Notes under the pieces: generated by a model
Databases searched by the model: none
Seen by the model: the letters and a program-made list of their open reading frames with translations, nothing else
What the model was told of the DNA's origin: nothing
Made by a program: the position numbers and the translations under genes
Source: Paragemmobacter kunshanensis
Lineage (GTDB): Bacteria; Pseudomonadota; Alphaproteobacteria; Rhodobacterales; Rhodobacteraceae
NCBI RefSeq assembly: GCF_011059185.1
Contig: NZ_JAALFE010000019.1
Coordinates: forward strand, 1-64,000
Reading direction: 5' to 3'
DNA length: 64,000 nt
Shown here: in pieces, positions 18,827 to 27,689 of the stretch
Position numbering within the stretch: position 1 is the first letter of the stretch
How the letters are laid out: the number at the start of each line of letters is the position of its first letter

Positions 18827-19182
18827 TCGGGGCGGGCCTCACCGCCGCCATCGGGGCGCTGCATGTCTATATCATGGTGCTGGAGATGTTCCGCTGGGAA
18901 CATCCCCGCACCCGCCGCGCCTTTGGCACGAGTGAGGATTTCGCGCGGGCAACCAAGACCCTCGCCGCCAATCAGGGCCTTTACAACGGCTTCCTCGCCG
19001 CGGGCCTCTTCTGGGCCGTGGCCGAGGGCGTCACCTCATGGGGACGCCCCCTCGCCATCTTCTTCCTTGCCTGCGTCCTGATCGCGGGCCTCTACGGCTC
19101 GGCCACCGCCAGCCGCCGCATCCTCTTCATCCAGGCGCTTCCCGCAGCCCTCGCCCTGATCGCCGTCACCCTGCGGATCTAG
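18823..19182 (+). CDS. DUF1304 family small membrane protein
   Basis: A 119-residue protein with four likely membrane helices, matching the DUF1304 pattern: an early HVYIMVLEMFRWEHPRTRRAFG, then AANQGLYNGFLAAGLFWAV and two C-terminal helices. Function is unknown. The ATG overlaps the stop of the amidohydrolase gene (ATGA), so it is translated with it. Its TAG and the cydB TAG share the palindrome CTAG at 19179-19182, so the convergent genes overlap by four bases. Confidence 0.78.
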   Translation: MIGAGLTAAIGALHVYIMVLEMFRWEHPRTRRAFGTSEDFARATKTLAANQGLYNGFLAAGLFWAVAEGVTSWGRPLAIFFLACVLIAGLYGSATASRRILFIQALPAALALIAVTLRI

Positions 19183-20183
19183 TCATAGGACAGCTTCGTG
19201 GCCTTGCCGCGGAAGATCACATAGGCCAGCACCGTATAGCCAAGGATCATGGGCAGCACGACCAGCGTGCCGACAAGGATGATCGACAGGCTTTCCGTGC
19301 TGGCCGCCGCGTCCCAGATCGTCAACTGCTCCGGCACGATATAGGGGTAGAAACTGTAGGCCATCCCGAAAAAGCCCAGCACCATCAGCACCACCGCCCC
19401 CGCAAAGGGAAACCAGGCGAAACTGTCATTCGCCGTCGGCAGCCGCCGCAGCGCAATCCAGAGCAGCGCCACCAGCAGCCCCGACATCAGCGGCAGGGGG
19501 GCCAGCGCCACGATCTCGGGGAAGCGGAACCACTTGTCGAAGATCCGCGCGCTCACCAAAGGCGTGGCGACGGACACCGCCCCCATCCCCAGCACCATCC
19601 CCCAGATGCCGCCCTTGGCCCAATCCACGGCCTTCCGCTGCAAGACCCCGTCGGTCTTCAGGATCACCCAGGCCGCCCCGATGAAGCTGTAGGCCACGGC
19701 CAGCGCCCCCGCCGTCAGCGCGGCAAAGGCCACCTTGGGCCATGTCCATTCCAGCCCCATCACATACATGCCCAGCATGAAGCCCTGCGCCAGCGCCGTC
19801 ATCAACGACCCCGCCCAGAAGGCCGCATCCCAGGGCCGCTTGTGCCCAAGCGGCGCCTTGGCGCGGAATTCGAAGGCCACCCCCCGCAGGATCAACCCGA
19901 TCAGCATCACGGCGACGGGCAGATAAAGCGCGGTCAGGATATCCCCATGCGCCACGGGGAAGGCCACCAGCAGGATGCCGATGGCCAGAACCAGCCATGT
20001 CTCATTGGCATCCCAGAACGGCCCGATCGAGGCGATCATGCGATCCCGCTCCGCCTCTTCGGCAAAGGGAAACAGAAGGCCGACCCCAAGGTCGAACCCG
20101 TCCAGCACGACATAAAGCAGGATCGACACCCCCATCAGGGCGGCAAAGATCAAGGGCAGAGCTTCGGGATCGAACATCGCCAT
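19179..20183 (-). CDS. cydB: Cytochrome bd-type quinol oxidase subunit II
   Basis: Subunit II of the bd-family terminal oxidase (CydB/CioB), 334 residues, all membrane helices. Typical features are LYVVLDGFDLGVGLLFPF near the N-terminus, the GPFWDANETWLVLAIGILLVAFP segment and RGVAFEFRAKAP. It pairs with CydA to oxidise quinol and reduce oxygen with high affinity. The ATG at 20183 overlaps the cydA stop (TGATG); an ATG six bases later has a better-spaced GGAG and may be the real start. Confidence 0.92.
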   Translation of the reverse strand: MAMFDPEALPLIFAALMGVSILLYVVLDGFDLGVGLLFPFAEEAERDRMIASIGPFWDANETWLVLAIGILLVAFPVAHGDILTALYLPVAVMLIGLILRGVAFEFRAKAPLGHKRPWDAAFWAGSLMTALAQGFMLGMYVMGLEWTWPKVAFAALTAGALAVAYSFIGAAWVILKTDGVLQRKAVDWAKGGIWGMVLGMGAVSVATPLVSARIFDKWFRFPEIVALAPLPLMSGLLVALLWIALRRLPTANDSFAWFPFAGAVVLMVLGFFGMAYSFYPYIVPEQLTIWDAAASTESLSIILVGTLVVLPMILGYTVLAYVIFRGKATKLSYD

Positions 20184-21541
20184 CACTCCGCAGGCTGCAT
20201 GCCGGGGCTGGCCACGGGCGCATCATAGCGCCCGCCCTTCCGCGCCAGGTGAAAGATCACCCCCACATAGGCCGCCAGCAGCGCGACATAGATCGCCACA
20301 TAGGCCAGCAGCGTGGACAGGACCATCCCCCCCGCAATGTCGCCCACCGCCTGCTCCACCGTCAGCACGCCCTGCACCAGCCAGGGCTGCCGCCCGATCT
20401 CGGTCGTGTACCAGCCCGCAAGCGTGGCACCCCATCCGGCGAAGGTCATGCCCGTCAGGCCCCAGAGATAGGGCCGCGGCATCCCCTCGACGCCCCGCCG
20501 CCACAGCATCCACGCCCCCGCCCAACTGATCACCAGCATCAGCATCCCGATGCCCACCATCACCCTGAAGGACCAGAAGACAGGCGCCACCGGCGGATGC
20601 ATCACCTCGCCCTCCGCCGTGATGAAATCGTTCAACCCCGGCACCACCCCCGCAGGGTCATGCTTCAGAATGACCGAGGCCATCGACGGAATCCCCACCT
20701 CGAAGGCATTGCTCCGCGTCTCCTCATCGGGCAGGGCGAACAGCAAGAGCGGCACGTTTCCTTGCGTCTCCCAGTTGCCTTCCATCGCCGCCACCTTGGC
20801 CGGCTGATGCTCCAGCGTGTTCAACCCATGCATGTCGCCCGCCAGGATCTGGATCGGGATCAGCACCGCGCCGAGGATCACGCCAAAGCGCAGCCCCGTC
20901 TCCACCTCCGCCCCGCGATGCCCGCGCAGCCAGCGCCAGGCCGACAGCCCCGCGATCAGGAAGGCCACCGTCAGCCCGCTCGCCAGCAGCATATGCGACA
21001 GGCGGTAAGGCATCGACGGGTTGAAGATGATCGCCCACCAATCCACCGCATGCACGATCCCGTCGCGCAATTCATGGCCGACCGGCGTATGCATCCAGGA
21101 ATTCAGCACAAGGATCCAGAAGGCGCTCATCGTCGTGCCAAAGGCAACAAGGAAGGTCGCCAGCGTATGCAGCCAGCCCGGCACGCGGCTTGCCCCGAAC
21201 AGCATGATCCCAAGGAAGACCGCCTCAAGGAAGAAGGCCGTCAGCACCTCATAGGCCAGCAATGGCCCCGCCACATTCCCCACCACCTCCATGAAGCCCG
21301 GCCAGTTGGTGCCGAACTGGAAGGACATGGTGATCCCCGACACCACCCCCAGCGCGAAGGACAGCGCAAAGACCTTCACCCAGAACAGATACAGGTCCAT
21401 CCATTTCCGCTCCCCCGTCCGGTTGAAGCGCAGCTTGAAGAACAGAAGCACCCATCCCAGCGCGATGGTGATCGTCGGAAACAGGATGTGGAAAGAGATA
21501 TTGGCCGCGAACTGGATGCGGGAAAGCAAAAGCGTATCCAT
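20183..21541 (-). CDS. cydA: Cytochrome bd-type quinol oxidase subunit I
   Basis: The catalytic subunit, 452 residues, holding the hemes. The N-terminal ANISFHILFPTITIALGW carries an axial His at ~18; GQPWLVQGVLTVEQAVG near 380 belongs to the quinol/heme region. The length suggests a short Q-loop, as in the cyanide-insensitive (CIO) branch, rather than the long-loop E. coli type. AAAGGTGAG precedes the ATG. Expression is probably oxygen- or redox-controlled, and two TGCGAC repeats lie upstream. No cydDC genes are next to it. Confidence 0.93.
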   Translation of the reverse strand: MDTLLLSRIQFAANISFHILFPTITIALGWVLLFFKLRFNRTGERKWMDLYLFWVKVFALSFALGVVSGITMSFQFGTNWPGFMEVVGNVAGPLLAYEVLTAFFLEAVFLGIMLFGASRVPGWLHTLATFLVAFGTTMSAFWILVLNSWMHTPVGHELRDGIVHAVDWWAIIFNPSMPYRLSHMLLASGLTVAFLIAGLSAWRWLRGHRGAEVETGLRFGVILGAVLIPIQILAGDMHGLNTLEHQPAKVAAMEGNWETQGNVPLLLFALPDEETRSNAFEVGIPSMASVILKHDPAGVVPGLNDFITAEGEVMHPPVAPVFWSFRVMVGIGMLMLVISWAGAWMLWRRGVEGMPRPYLWGLTGMTFAGWGATLAGWYTTEIGRQPWLVQGVLTVEQAVGDIAGGMVLSTLLAYVAIYVALLAAYVGVIFHLARKGGRYDAPVASPGMQPAE

Positions 21542-21598
21542 GACTCACCTTTCTGACTGCACCTCAGATAGGGCCTCCCGCCCCGGATTCGAGGGCGC

Positions 21599-21627
21599 TG
21601 CGACGGGCTGCCCCATGCGACAGCCTG
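21599..21627 (-). promoter_or_regulatory. Direct repeat TGCGAC-type sites upstream of cydA
   Basis: TGCGACGGGCTG (21599-21610) and TGCGACAGCCTG (21616-21627) are repeated with 17-base phasing, 58-86 bases before the cydA start. On the coding strand each gives GTCGCA. This resembles the loose GCGNC/GNCGC pattern recognised by RegA/PrrA regulators, which control respiration genes in relatives; the link is inference. Confidence 0.35.
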
Positions 21628-21668
21628 TCCGTTCAAGTCATGGTTAATGGCTTCTTGCCAGGGCGCGC

Positions 21669-21703
21669 GTCTGCACCGCCGTCTGCACCGGCTGTCTGCA
21701 CCG
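21669..21703. repeat. Three copies of GTCTGCACCG upstream of cydA
   Basis: GTCTGCACCG occurs exactly at 21669-21678, 21681-21690 and 21694-21703, separated by two and three bases. The block lies between cydA and moaA, 128 bases upstream of cydA. Iterated short sites of this kind can be regulator binding sites, but they may also be chance duplication. Confidence 0.5.
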
Positions 21704-21775
21704 GGCGCGGCACCGCCACTTTGGTCAAAAGGCAAAGGTAAATACAGCGTTCCCAATGGGTTAGGCCGTGTCGCC

Positions 21776-22789
21776 TCAACCGCCCGTATGGCTCATATGC
21801 CGCGACATCGTCCCCCGCACCCCGGCGCGGGAATAGTCGAAGTCATGCCCCTTGGGCTTCTTGGCAATGGCCGCCCGGATCGCCGCCTCTACCACCGCAT
21901 CATCGGGGCTCGCCCGCAGGGGCGCGCGCAGATCGGCCATGTCTTCCTGGCCCAGGCACATGTAAAGCTCGCCCGTGCAGGTCAGCCTGACCCGGTTGCA
22001 GCTTTCGCAGAAATTATGCGTCAGCGGCGTGATGAAGCCCAGCTTCTGCCCCGTCTCCTCCAGCCGGACATAGCGCGCAGGCCCCCCCGTCCGCTCGGCC
22101 AGATCGTGCAGGGTGAACCGCTCCGCCAGCCGCGCCCGCAGGTCCTTCAGCGACCAGTACTGATCCAGCCGGTCCTCGTTCCCCAGATCCCCCATCGGCA
22201 TGACCTCGATGAAAGTCAGGTCATGCCCCTCGGCCGCGCACCAGTCAACCAGTTGAAAAAGCTCGTCTTCGTTGAAGCCTTTCAAGGCCACGGCATTGAT
22301 CTTCACCCGCAGCCCGGCCTCCTTCGCGGCGGCGATCCCGTCCAGAACCTGCGCCAGACGGCCCCAGCGGGTGATCTGCGCGAACTTCTCCGCATCCAGC
22401 GTATCGAGCGAGACATTGATCCGCCGCACCCCGCAGGCCACCAGCTCTGCCGCATGCTTGCGCAATTGCGATCCGTTGGTGGTCAGCGTCAGTTCCTTCA
22501 GCGCGCCGCTCTCCAGATGCCGCGCCATGGCGCGGAAAAAGGTCATGATCCCCTTGCGCACCAGGGGTTCCCCCCCCGTGATGCGCAGCTTCTCCACCCC
22601 CAGCCGCACGAAGGCCGAACAGAGCCGGTCCAGCTCCTCCAGCGACAAGAGGTCCGCCTTGGGCAGGAAGGTCATGTTCTCCGCCATGCAATAGACACAG
22701 CGGAAATCGCAGCGATCCGTCACCGACACCCGCAGATAGGAAATCGGTCGGGCGAAAGGGTCGATCAGCGGGGCAGGGCGCGCATCCAT
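21776..22789 (-). CDS. moaA: GTP 3',8-cyclase (molybdenum cofactor biosynthesis)
   Basis: A radical-SAM enzyme that rearranges GTP to 3',8-cyclo-GTP in the first step of molybdopterin synthesis. The 337 residues carry the N-terminal SAM cluster [15 protein letters not shown] (CX3CX2C, ~29), the GGEP motif in [14 protein letters not shown], and the second cluster [18 protein letters not shown] (CX2CX13C, ~255). It ends in the essential Gly-Gly. There is no clear ribosome site before the single ATG. Other moa genes are not in the window. A Mo-cofactor enzyme exported by the Tat system encoded at 61842-63648 would be a natural client elsewhere in the genome. Confidence 0.95.
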   Translation of the reverse strand: MDARPAPLIDPFARPISYLRVSVTDRCDFRCVYCMAENMTFLPKADLLSLEELDRLCSAFVRLGVEKLRITGGEPLVRKGIMTFFRAMARHLESGALKELTLTTNGSQLRKHAAELVACGVRRINVSLDTLDAEKFAQITRWGRLAQVLDGIAAAKEAGLRVKINAVALKGFNEDELFQLVDWCAAEGHDLTFIEVMPMGDLGNEDRLDQYWSLKDLRARLAERFTLHDLAERTGGPARYVRLEETGQKLGFITPLTHNFCESCNRVRLTCTGELYMCLGQEDMADLRAPLRASPDDAVVEAAIRAAIAKKPKGHDFDYSRAGVRGTMSRHMSHTGG

Positions 22790-23016
22790 GACACAAGGTT
22801 AAGAACTATCCCCCACCCTCGCAAGCCACGAAACGCCGCTTTCCCCCCCGCCCGCGTCAGACCTTCGTCGCTGCTCCGCCCGATGGATCCGACGCGCAAT
22901 CCCCACCCAGGCCGGTGCCTGCCCGAAAGGCGCGGGGATGGCCGCCAGACAAGCCCCCGCCGCGCGCCTCCTTAATCCTGCATTAAGGTTAACGCGCCCT
23001 TGCCGAAGCAACCGGT

Positions 23017-23070
23017 CTTCATCTTGGGAAAAATACCCTGGGGGTCCGGGGGCAAAGCCCCCGGGGGCCG
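23017..23070 (-). repeat. GC hairpin plus GTATTTTT...GATGAAG 3' element, copy 2
   Basis: Read on the minus strand, GCCCCCGGGGGC-TTT-GCCCCC is followed by GGACCCCCAGG, GTATTTTTC and CCAAGATGAAG. It begins 17 bases after the alkD-like stop, on the same strand, and ends in a T run, so it fits a terminator for the glmU-glmS-alkD cluster. It matches the element at 16240 closely. Confidence 0.6.
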
Positions 23071-23086
23071 ATGCCGCAGGCCGCCG

Positions 23087-23758
23087 CTAGAGGTATCGCG
23101 CCGCTTCCTTGCGGGCAAAGCTCTTCAGACCCGCGCCGGGGCCTTCGAGGAACACCCGCACCCGCGCCGCGTCATGCTTGGACAGGTCGCGCAGCCACCA
23201 GGCCACGGCCTTCTGGATGAACCAGTCGCGATCCGCCACAAAGTCGGCCGCCCATCCCAAGGCCCGCTCGCGGATGGCAAGCTCTTGTTCCTTCGGGAAA
23301 TTCATCTTGGCAAAGGGCAGGGTGATCACCAGCGCCGCGCGGCGGGTCCACATGTTTCCGCTTGCCGTCCAGCCCGCCACCGTCTCGATCCGCGCCGGAT
23401 CGGCCACCAGCCGCTTCTGCCCGGCAATGGTCGCATGATCGGCCACCGCCCAGCCCTCAAAGCCCTCGGTCCAGCCGCAGATCATCTCCCAGGCGGCCTG
23501 ATCGGGCCGCAGCCGCGCCTGGGTCAGCAGCTTTGCCGCCGCCACCATGGCCTCATGCACGCCCGTCTCCCAAAGGCCGCCCGCCAGCGCCACGCGCTCC
23601 TCCACCGACAGCGCCGCGCGCCATTCGGCGACCAGTTCCTCGATCTGCGGCACCGCAACCCCCAGATATCGCCGGGCGATCTTGTGATAGGCCGCCATCT
23701 CGGCGGCCTTCTCCGCATCCCCCAGCGCTTCCAGCCGCGCCAGCGCCCCGGCGATCAT
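23087..23758 (-). CDS. DNA alkylation repair protein, AlkD-like
   Basis: A 223-residue, all-helical protein of the AlkD family (HEAT-like repeats), which in characterised members excises 3- or 7-alkylated purines. Visible family segments are MAAYHKIARRYLGVAVPQIEEL, ARLRPDQAAWEMICGWTEGFEGWAVAD, and the C-terminal DRDWFIQKAVAWWLRDLSKHD with its aromatic/Arg-rich face. The ATG overlaps the glmS stop (ATGA), so it is translated with glmS and glmU, an unexpected pairing of repair and cell-wall precursor genes. A hairpin element follows its stop. Confidence 0.82.
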   Translation of the reverse strand: MIAGALARLEALGDAEKAAEMAAYHKIARRYLGVAVPQIEELVAEWRAALSVEERVALAGGLWETGVHEAMVAAAKLLTQARLRPDQAAWEMICGWTEGFEGWAVADHATIAGQKRLVADPARIETVAGWTASGNMWTRRAALVITLPFAKMNFPKEQELAIRERALGWAADFVADRDWFIQKAVAWWLRDLSKHDAARVRVFLEGPGAGLKSFARKEAARYL

Positions 23759-25578
23759 TCCACCGTCACCGATTTCGCCAGGTTCCTCGGCTGATCCACA
23801 TCGGTGCCCTTGGCGATGGCCGTGTGATAGGCCAGCAACTGCGCCGGAACCGCATAGAGGATCGGCGCCAGCGCGGCGGGCACTTCCGGCAGGGTCAGCG
23901 TCCGCCAGACCCCATGCCCCGCCTCCGCCACGCCCTGCGCGTCGGAAATCAGCAGCACCTTGCCATGCCGCGCCATCACCTCCTGCATGTTCGACACGGT
24001 CTTGTCGAACAGCGCGTCCCGCGGCGCCAGAACGATCACCGGCACCCGCGCGTCGATCAGGGCGATGGGGCCGTGCTTCAGTTCGCCCGAAGCATAACCT
24101 TCGGCGTGTATATAGCTGATTTCCTTCAGTTTCAGCGCCCCCTCCAGGGCCAGCGGGAACATCGCCCCGCGCCCCAGGAACAGCACGTCCTGCGCCTCGG
24201 CCAGTTCCTCGGCAATCGCCGCGATCGGGGCCGACAGGGCCAGCGCATGGTTCATCAGCCCCGGCAGGTTGCGCAAGCCGACCAGCAGTTCCCCCGCCTG
24301 ATCCGCCGTCAGCCGCCCCCGGTCCAGCCCCGCCTTGATCGCCATCAGCGCCAGCACGGTCAACTGGCAGGTGAAGGCCTTGGTCGAGGCGACGCCCACT
24401 TCCACCCCCGCCAGGATCGGCAGGCTCAGGTCGCTTTCCCGCGCGATCGACGATGTCGGCACATTCACCACCGACACGACCTTCGCCACCTTTTCCTTCG
24501 CATGGCGCAGCGCGGCCAGGGTATCCGCCGTCTCGCCCGACTGGCTGACGAAGACCGCCCAGGATTTCTCGGACAGGACGGGATCGCGATAGCGGAACTC
24601 GCTCGCGATATCGACTTCCGCCGGAAGGCCCGCGATCTGCTCGAACCAGTATTTCGCCACATGGCAGGCATAAGACGCCGTCCCGCAGGCCACCATCATC
24701 ACCCGGTCGACGCCCGTGAAATCAACGCCTTCCGGCAATTGCAGGGCGGGGTTCACCCCGCCGCCCGTGTAATGCTTCAGCGCATCCGCAATGACCACGG
24801 GCTGTTCGGCGATCTCCTTCGCCATGAAATGCTTGTAGCCCGATTTCTCGATCCGGGCGCTGTCGATCTGGATCCGCGTCTCGGCCCGGTTGGCCCGGCG
24901 ATCCTCGGCATCGAAGATCTCGGCCCCCGCCCGGGTGATCACCGCCCAGTCGCCCTCTTCCAGATAGGTGATCCGGTCGGTCATCGGGGCCAGCGCGATG
25001 GCATCCGAACCCACGAACATCTCGCCCTTGCCATGGCCGATGGCCAGCGGGCTGCCCTTGCGGGCGGCGATCATCAGGTCATCCTCGCCATCAAAAAGGA
25101 AGCACAGCGCAAAGGCCCCGTGCAGGCGCTTCAACGTCGCGCGCGCGGCCTCCACCGGGGTCATCCCGCGCAGCATGTGCATCTGCGCCAGCAGGGCGAT
25201 GGTTTCCGTGTCGGTCTGGCTTTCCTGCACATGGCCCGCCGCCGCCAGTTCCTCGCGCAATTCGCGGAAGTTCTCGATGATCCCGTTATGCACCACCGCC
25301 ACCGGCCCCGCACGGTGCGGATGGGCATTGGTAACGGTTGCCGCGCCATGTGTGGCCCAGCGGGTATGTCCGATGCCCGCCTTTCCGGCGAGCGGCTCAT
25401 GCACCAGTAGATCCGACAGGTTCACCAACTTTCCCACCGCGCGGCGGCGGTCCAGCCGGCCGCCGTTCACCGTGGCGATCCCGGCGCTGTCATAGCCGCG
25501 ATATTCCAGCCGCTTCAGCGCCTCCACCAGCAGCGGAGCCGCTTCGTGATTGCCCAAGACCCCTACAATTCCGCACAT
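23755..25578 (-). CDS. glmS: Glutamine-fructose-6-phosphate aminotransferase
   Basis: Makes glucosamine-6-phosphate from fructose-6-phosphate and glutamine, the entry to UDP-GlcNAc, peptidoglycan and LPS. The 607 residues have the class II amidotransferase domain starting at the nucleophile Cys2 (MCGIVGVLG), with GHTRWATHG and HNGIIENF, then two SIS domains (CGTASYACHVAKYW, FVSQSGETADTLAALRHAK). It ends PRNLAKSVTVE, as usual. The start overlaps the glmU stop (TAATG). No glmS ribozyme is expected or seen in this gram-negative context. Confidence 0.97.
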   Translation of the reverse strand: MCGIVGVLGNHEAAPLLVEALKRLEYRGYDSAGIATVNGGRLDRRRAVGKLVNLSDLLVHEPLAGKAGIGHTRWATHGAATVTNAHPHRAGPVAVVHNGIIENFRELREELAAAGHVQESQTDTETIALLAQMHMLRGMTPVEAARATLKRLHGAFALCFLFDGEDDLMIAARKGSPLAIGHGKGEMFVGSDAIALAPMTDRITYLEEGDWAVITRAGAEIFDAEDRRANRAETRIQIDSARIEKSGYKHFMAKEIAEQPVVIADALKHYTGGGVNPALQLPEGVDFTGVDRVMMVACGTASYACHVAKYWFEQIAGLPAEVDIASEFRYRDPVLSEKSWAVFVSQSGETADTLAALRHAKEKVAKVVSVVNVPTSSIARESDLSLPILAGVEVGVASTKAFTCQLTVLALMAIKAGLDRGRLTADQAGELLVGLRNLPGLMNHALALSAPIAAIAEELAEAQDVLFLGRGAMFPLALEGALKLKEISYIHAEGYASGELKHGPIALIDARVPVIVLAPRDALFDKTVSNMQEVMARHGKVLLISDAQGVAEAGHGVWRTLTLPEVPAALAPILYAVPAQLLAYHTAIAKGTDVDQPRNLAKSVTVE

Positions 25579-26933
25579 TATTGATGCCCTTTTGCCTTGC
25601 TGGCCTTTATGGATTTTAACTTTTCGAACAATTTCGTCGCAAGTCCCGCGCGGTTGACCTGCCGCGCCCGGCCGATGGCCACGGCCTCGGCGGGCACGTC
25701 CTCGGTGATCACCGAACCCGATCCCGTCAGTGCGCCATCGCCCACCGCAACCGGGGCCACCAGCATCGTGTCCGATCCGATGAAGGCGCGCTTGCCGATC
25801 ACCGTGCGGTGCTTCATCACGCCGTCATAATTGCAGGTGACGGTGCCCGCGCCGATATTGGTGAATTCGCCGACCTCGGCATCGCCCAGATAGGTCAGGT
25901 GGCCCACCTTCACGCCCTCGTCCAGGATCGCGTTCTTGATCTCGACGAAATTGCCGACATGCACATCCTCGGCCAGTTCCGCTCCGGGGCGCAGCCGGGC
26001 AAAGGGGCCGACCTGCGCGCCCCGGCTGATATGGCAGCCCTCAAGATGGCAGAACGCCTTGACCTCCGCCTCGCTCTCGATGGTCACGCCGGGGCCGAAG
26101 ATCACGTTCGGCCCGATCACCGCATCGCGCCCCACCACCGTATCCAGCGCGAAGATCACCGTTTCCGGTGCGGTCAGCGTGACACCGTTCTCCAGCGCCT
26201 CCTCCCGCGCCCGCGCCTGGAAGGCGCGCTCCGCCTCGGCCAGTTGCGCGCGGGTATTCACCCCCATCGTCTCGGCCTCGTCGCACAGCACCAGCCCGGC
26301 CGAAAGCCCCTCGGCCCGCGCCAGTGCCACGATATCGGTCAGGTAGAACTCGCCCGCCGCATTGGCATTGCCCACCGATGCGCAAAGCCGCATCAGCACG
26401 GCCGCCTCGGCGCAGACGACGCCGGAATTGCACAGGGTGACGGCCCGCTCCGCCTCGGTCGCGTCCTTCCATTCCACGATCCGTTCCAGCACCTCGCCCT
26501 CGGCGATCAGCCGGCCATAACGCCCCGGATCGGCGGCGTGAAATCCCAGCACCACCACCGCATGCCGCCTGCGCGCGGCCAGCATCGCCTGCAGGGTCTC
26601 GGGCCGCACGAAGGGCGTGTCGCCGTAAAGCACCAGCGCATCGCCGCTGACCCCTTCCAGAAGGGGGGCCGCCTGCAGCACGGCATGGGCGGTGCCCTTC
26701 TGCTCTTCCTGCACGACGGTCTGCACATCCTCGTCAAAGGCGCGGGCGGCCCTGGCCACCGCTTCGGCCCCATGGCCCGTCACGACAACCGTCACTTCCG
26801 GCTCCAGCGCGCGGCCCGCCTGCATCGCGTGATGCAGCAGCGGGGCGGCCCCGACCTTGTGCAGCACCTTGGGCAGGTCGGAATTCATCCGCGTTCCCTG
26901 TCCCGCCGCCAGAATGACCAAAGAAACCGACAT
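25578..26933 (-). CDS. glmU: Bifunctional UDP-GlcNAc pyrophosphorylase / GlcN-1-P acetyltransferase
   Basis: Catalyses the last two steps to UDP-GlcNAc. The 451 residues start with the nucleotidyltransferase signature LAAGQGTRMNSDLPKVLHKV, show VLYGDTPFVRPETL at ~100, then the left-handed beta-helix of hexapeptide repeats from ~250 (VIGPNVIFGPGVTIESEAEV) with the acetyltransferase segment YLGDAEVGEFTNIGAGTVTCN. It is the first gene of the minus-strand cluster glmU-glmS-alkD and diverges from the phosphatase gene across 96 bases, which should hold both promoters. Confidence 0.96.
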   Translation of the reverse strand: MSVSLVILAAGQGTRMNSDLPKVLHKVGAAPLLHHAMQAGRALEPEVTVVVTGHGAEAVARAARAFDEDVQTVVQEEQKGTAHAVLQAAPLLEGVSGDALVLYGDTPFVRPETLQAMLAARRRHAVVVLGFHAADPGRYGRLIAEGEVLERIVEWKDATEAERAVTLCNSGVVCAEAAVLMRLCASVGNANAAGEFYLTDIVALARAEGLSAGLVLCDEAETMGVNTRAQLAEAERAFQARAREEALENGVTLTAPETVIFALDTVVGRDAVIGPNVIFGPGVTIESEAEVKAFCHLEGCHISRGAQVGPFARLRPGAELAEDVHVGNFVEIKNAILDEGVKVGHLTYLGDAEVGEFTNIGAGTVTCNYDGVMKHRTVIGKRAFIGSDTMLVAPVAVGDGALTGSGSVITEDVPAEAVAIGRARQVNRAGLATKLFEKLKSIKASKAKGHQ

Positions 26934-27029
26934 GCTGCCCCTTCCCTTATCCTTGCGCCCGTTTTACCCCCATCCGGGCGGGCCGCAAGCCTTGCCCGCT
27001 TCACACCTGTTTACGGGGTATTTCAAGCG

Positions 27030-27689
27030 ATGCGGACTGTGGTCTTCGATCTGGACGGAACTTTGGCGGATACCTCGGCCGATCTGCTGGCCGCGGCGAA
27101 TGCCTGTTTCCGCGATCTGGGGCATGGCGACATGCTGACCCCCGCCGATACGCTGACCGCCTTTCACGGCGGAAGGGCCATGCTGCGGCTGGGCTTTTCC
27201 CGGTTGGGCGCGGTGTCCGAGACGATGATCGACGCGCAATATCCCCGCCTTCTGGCGGCCTATGCCGAGGGCATCGACACCCATACCCGCCTCTATCCCG
27301 GCGCAATCGCGGCGGTCGAGGTGCTGCGGGGCAGGGGCTTTGCCACCACGATCTGCACCAACAAGCCCGAAGGTCTGGCCGAAACGCTGGTGAACCGCCT
27401 CGGCATCCGCAGCCTGTTCGATGTGCTGATCGGGGCCGATACGCTGCCCACGCGCAAGCCGGACGTGGCACCCTATGCGGCCTCGGTCGAACGTGCGGGC
27501 GGGCAGGTCGCGCGCTCCATGCTGGTGGGCGACACCGACACGGATCGCAAGACCGCCCGCGCGGCCGGGGTGCCGGTCGCGCTGGTGACCTTCGGCCCCG
27601 AAGGGCGCGACATCGCGCGCCTTGATCCTGATGCGCTGCTCGATCATTTCGACGAACTGCCGGAACTTGCGGAAAGGCTGGTGCGCTGA
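27030..27689 (+). CDS. gph: HAD-superfamily hydrolase, phosphoglycolate phosphatase-like
   Basis: A 219-residue HAD phosphatase with all four motifs: I, VFDLDGTLADT at ~5; II, TTICTNKPEG at ~108; III, the KPDVAPYAAS lysine at ~143; IV, MLVGDTDTDRKTARAAG at ~167. The helical cap between motifs I and II is the type seen in phosphoglycolate phosphatases, which clear 2-phosphoglycolate; exact substrate is inferred. There is no strong ribosome site before the ATG at 27030, but longer frames are shadows of glmU. It overlaps the DegT gene by one base (TGATG). Confidence 0.8.
   Translation: MRTVVFDLDGTLADTSADLLAAANACFRDLGHGDMLTPADTLTAFHGGRAMLRLGFSRLGAVSETMIDAQYPRLLAAYAEGIDTHTRLYPGAIAAVEVLRGRGFATTICTNKPEGLAETLVNRLGIRSLFDVLIGADTLPTRKPDVAPYAASVERAGGQVARSMLVGDTDTDRKTARAAGVPVALVTFGPEGRDIARLDPDALLDHFDELPELAERLVR

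Noticed and set aside
22790-23016. A small gene or RNA in the moaA-alkD gap
   Set aside because: No coupled start, ribosome site or stable structure stands out apart from the 3' element at 23017-23070.
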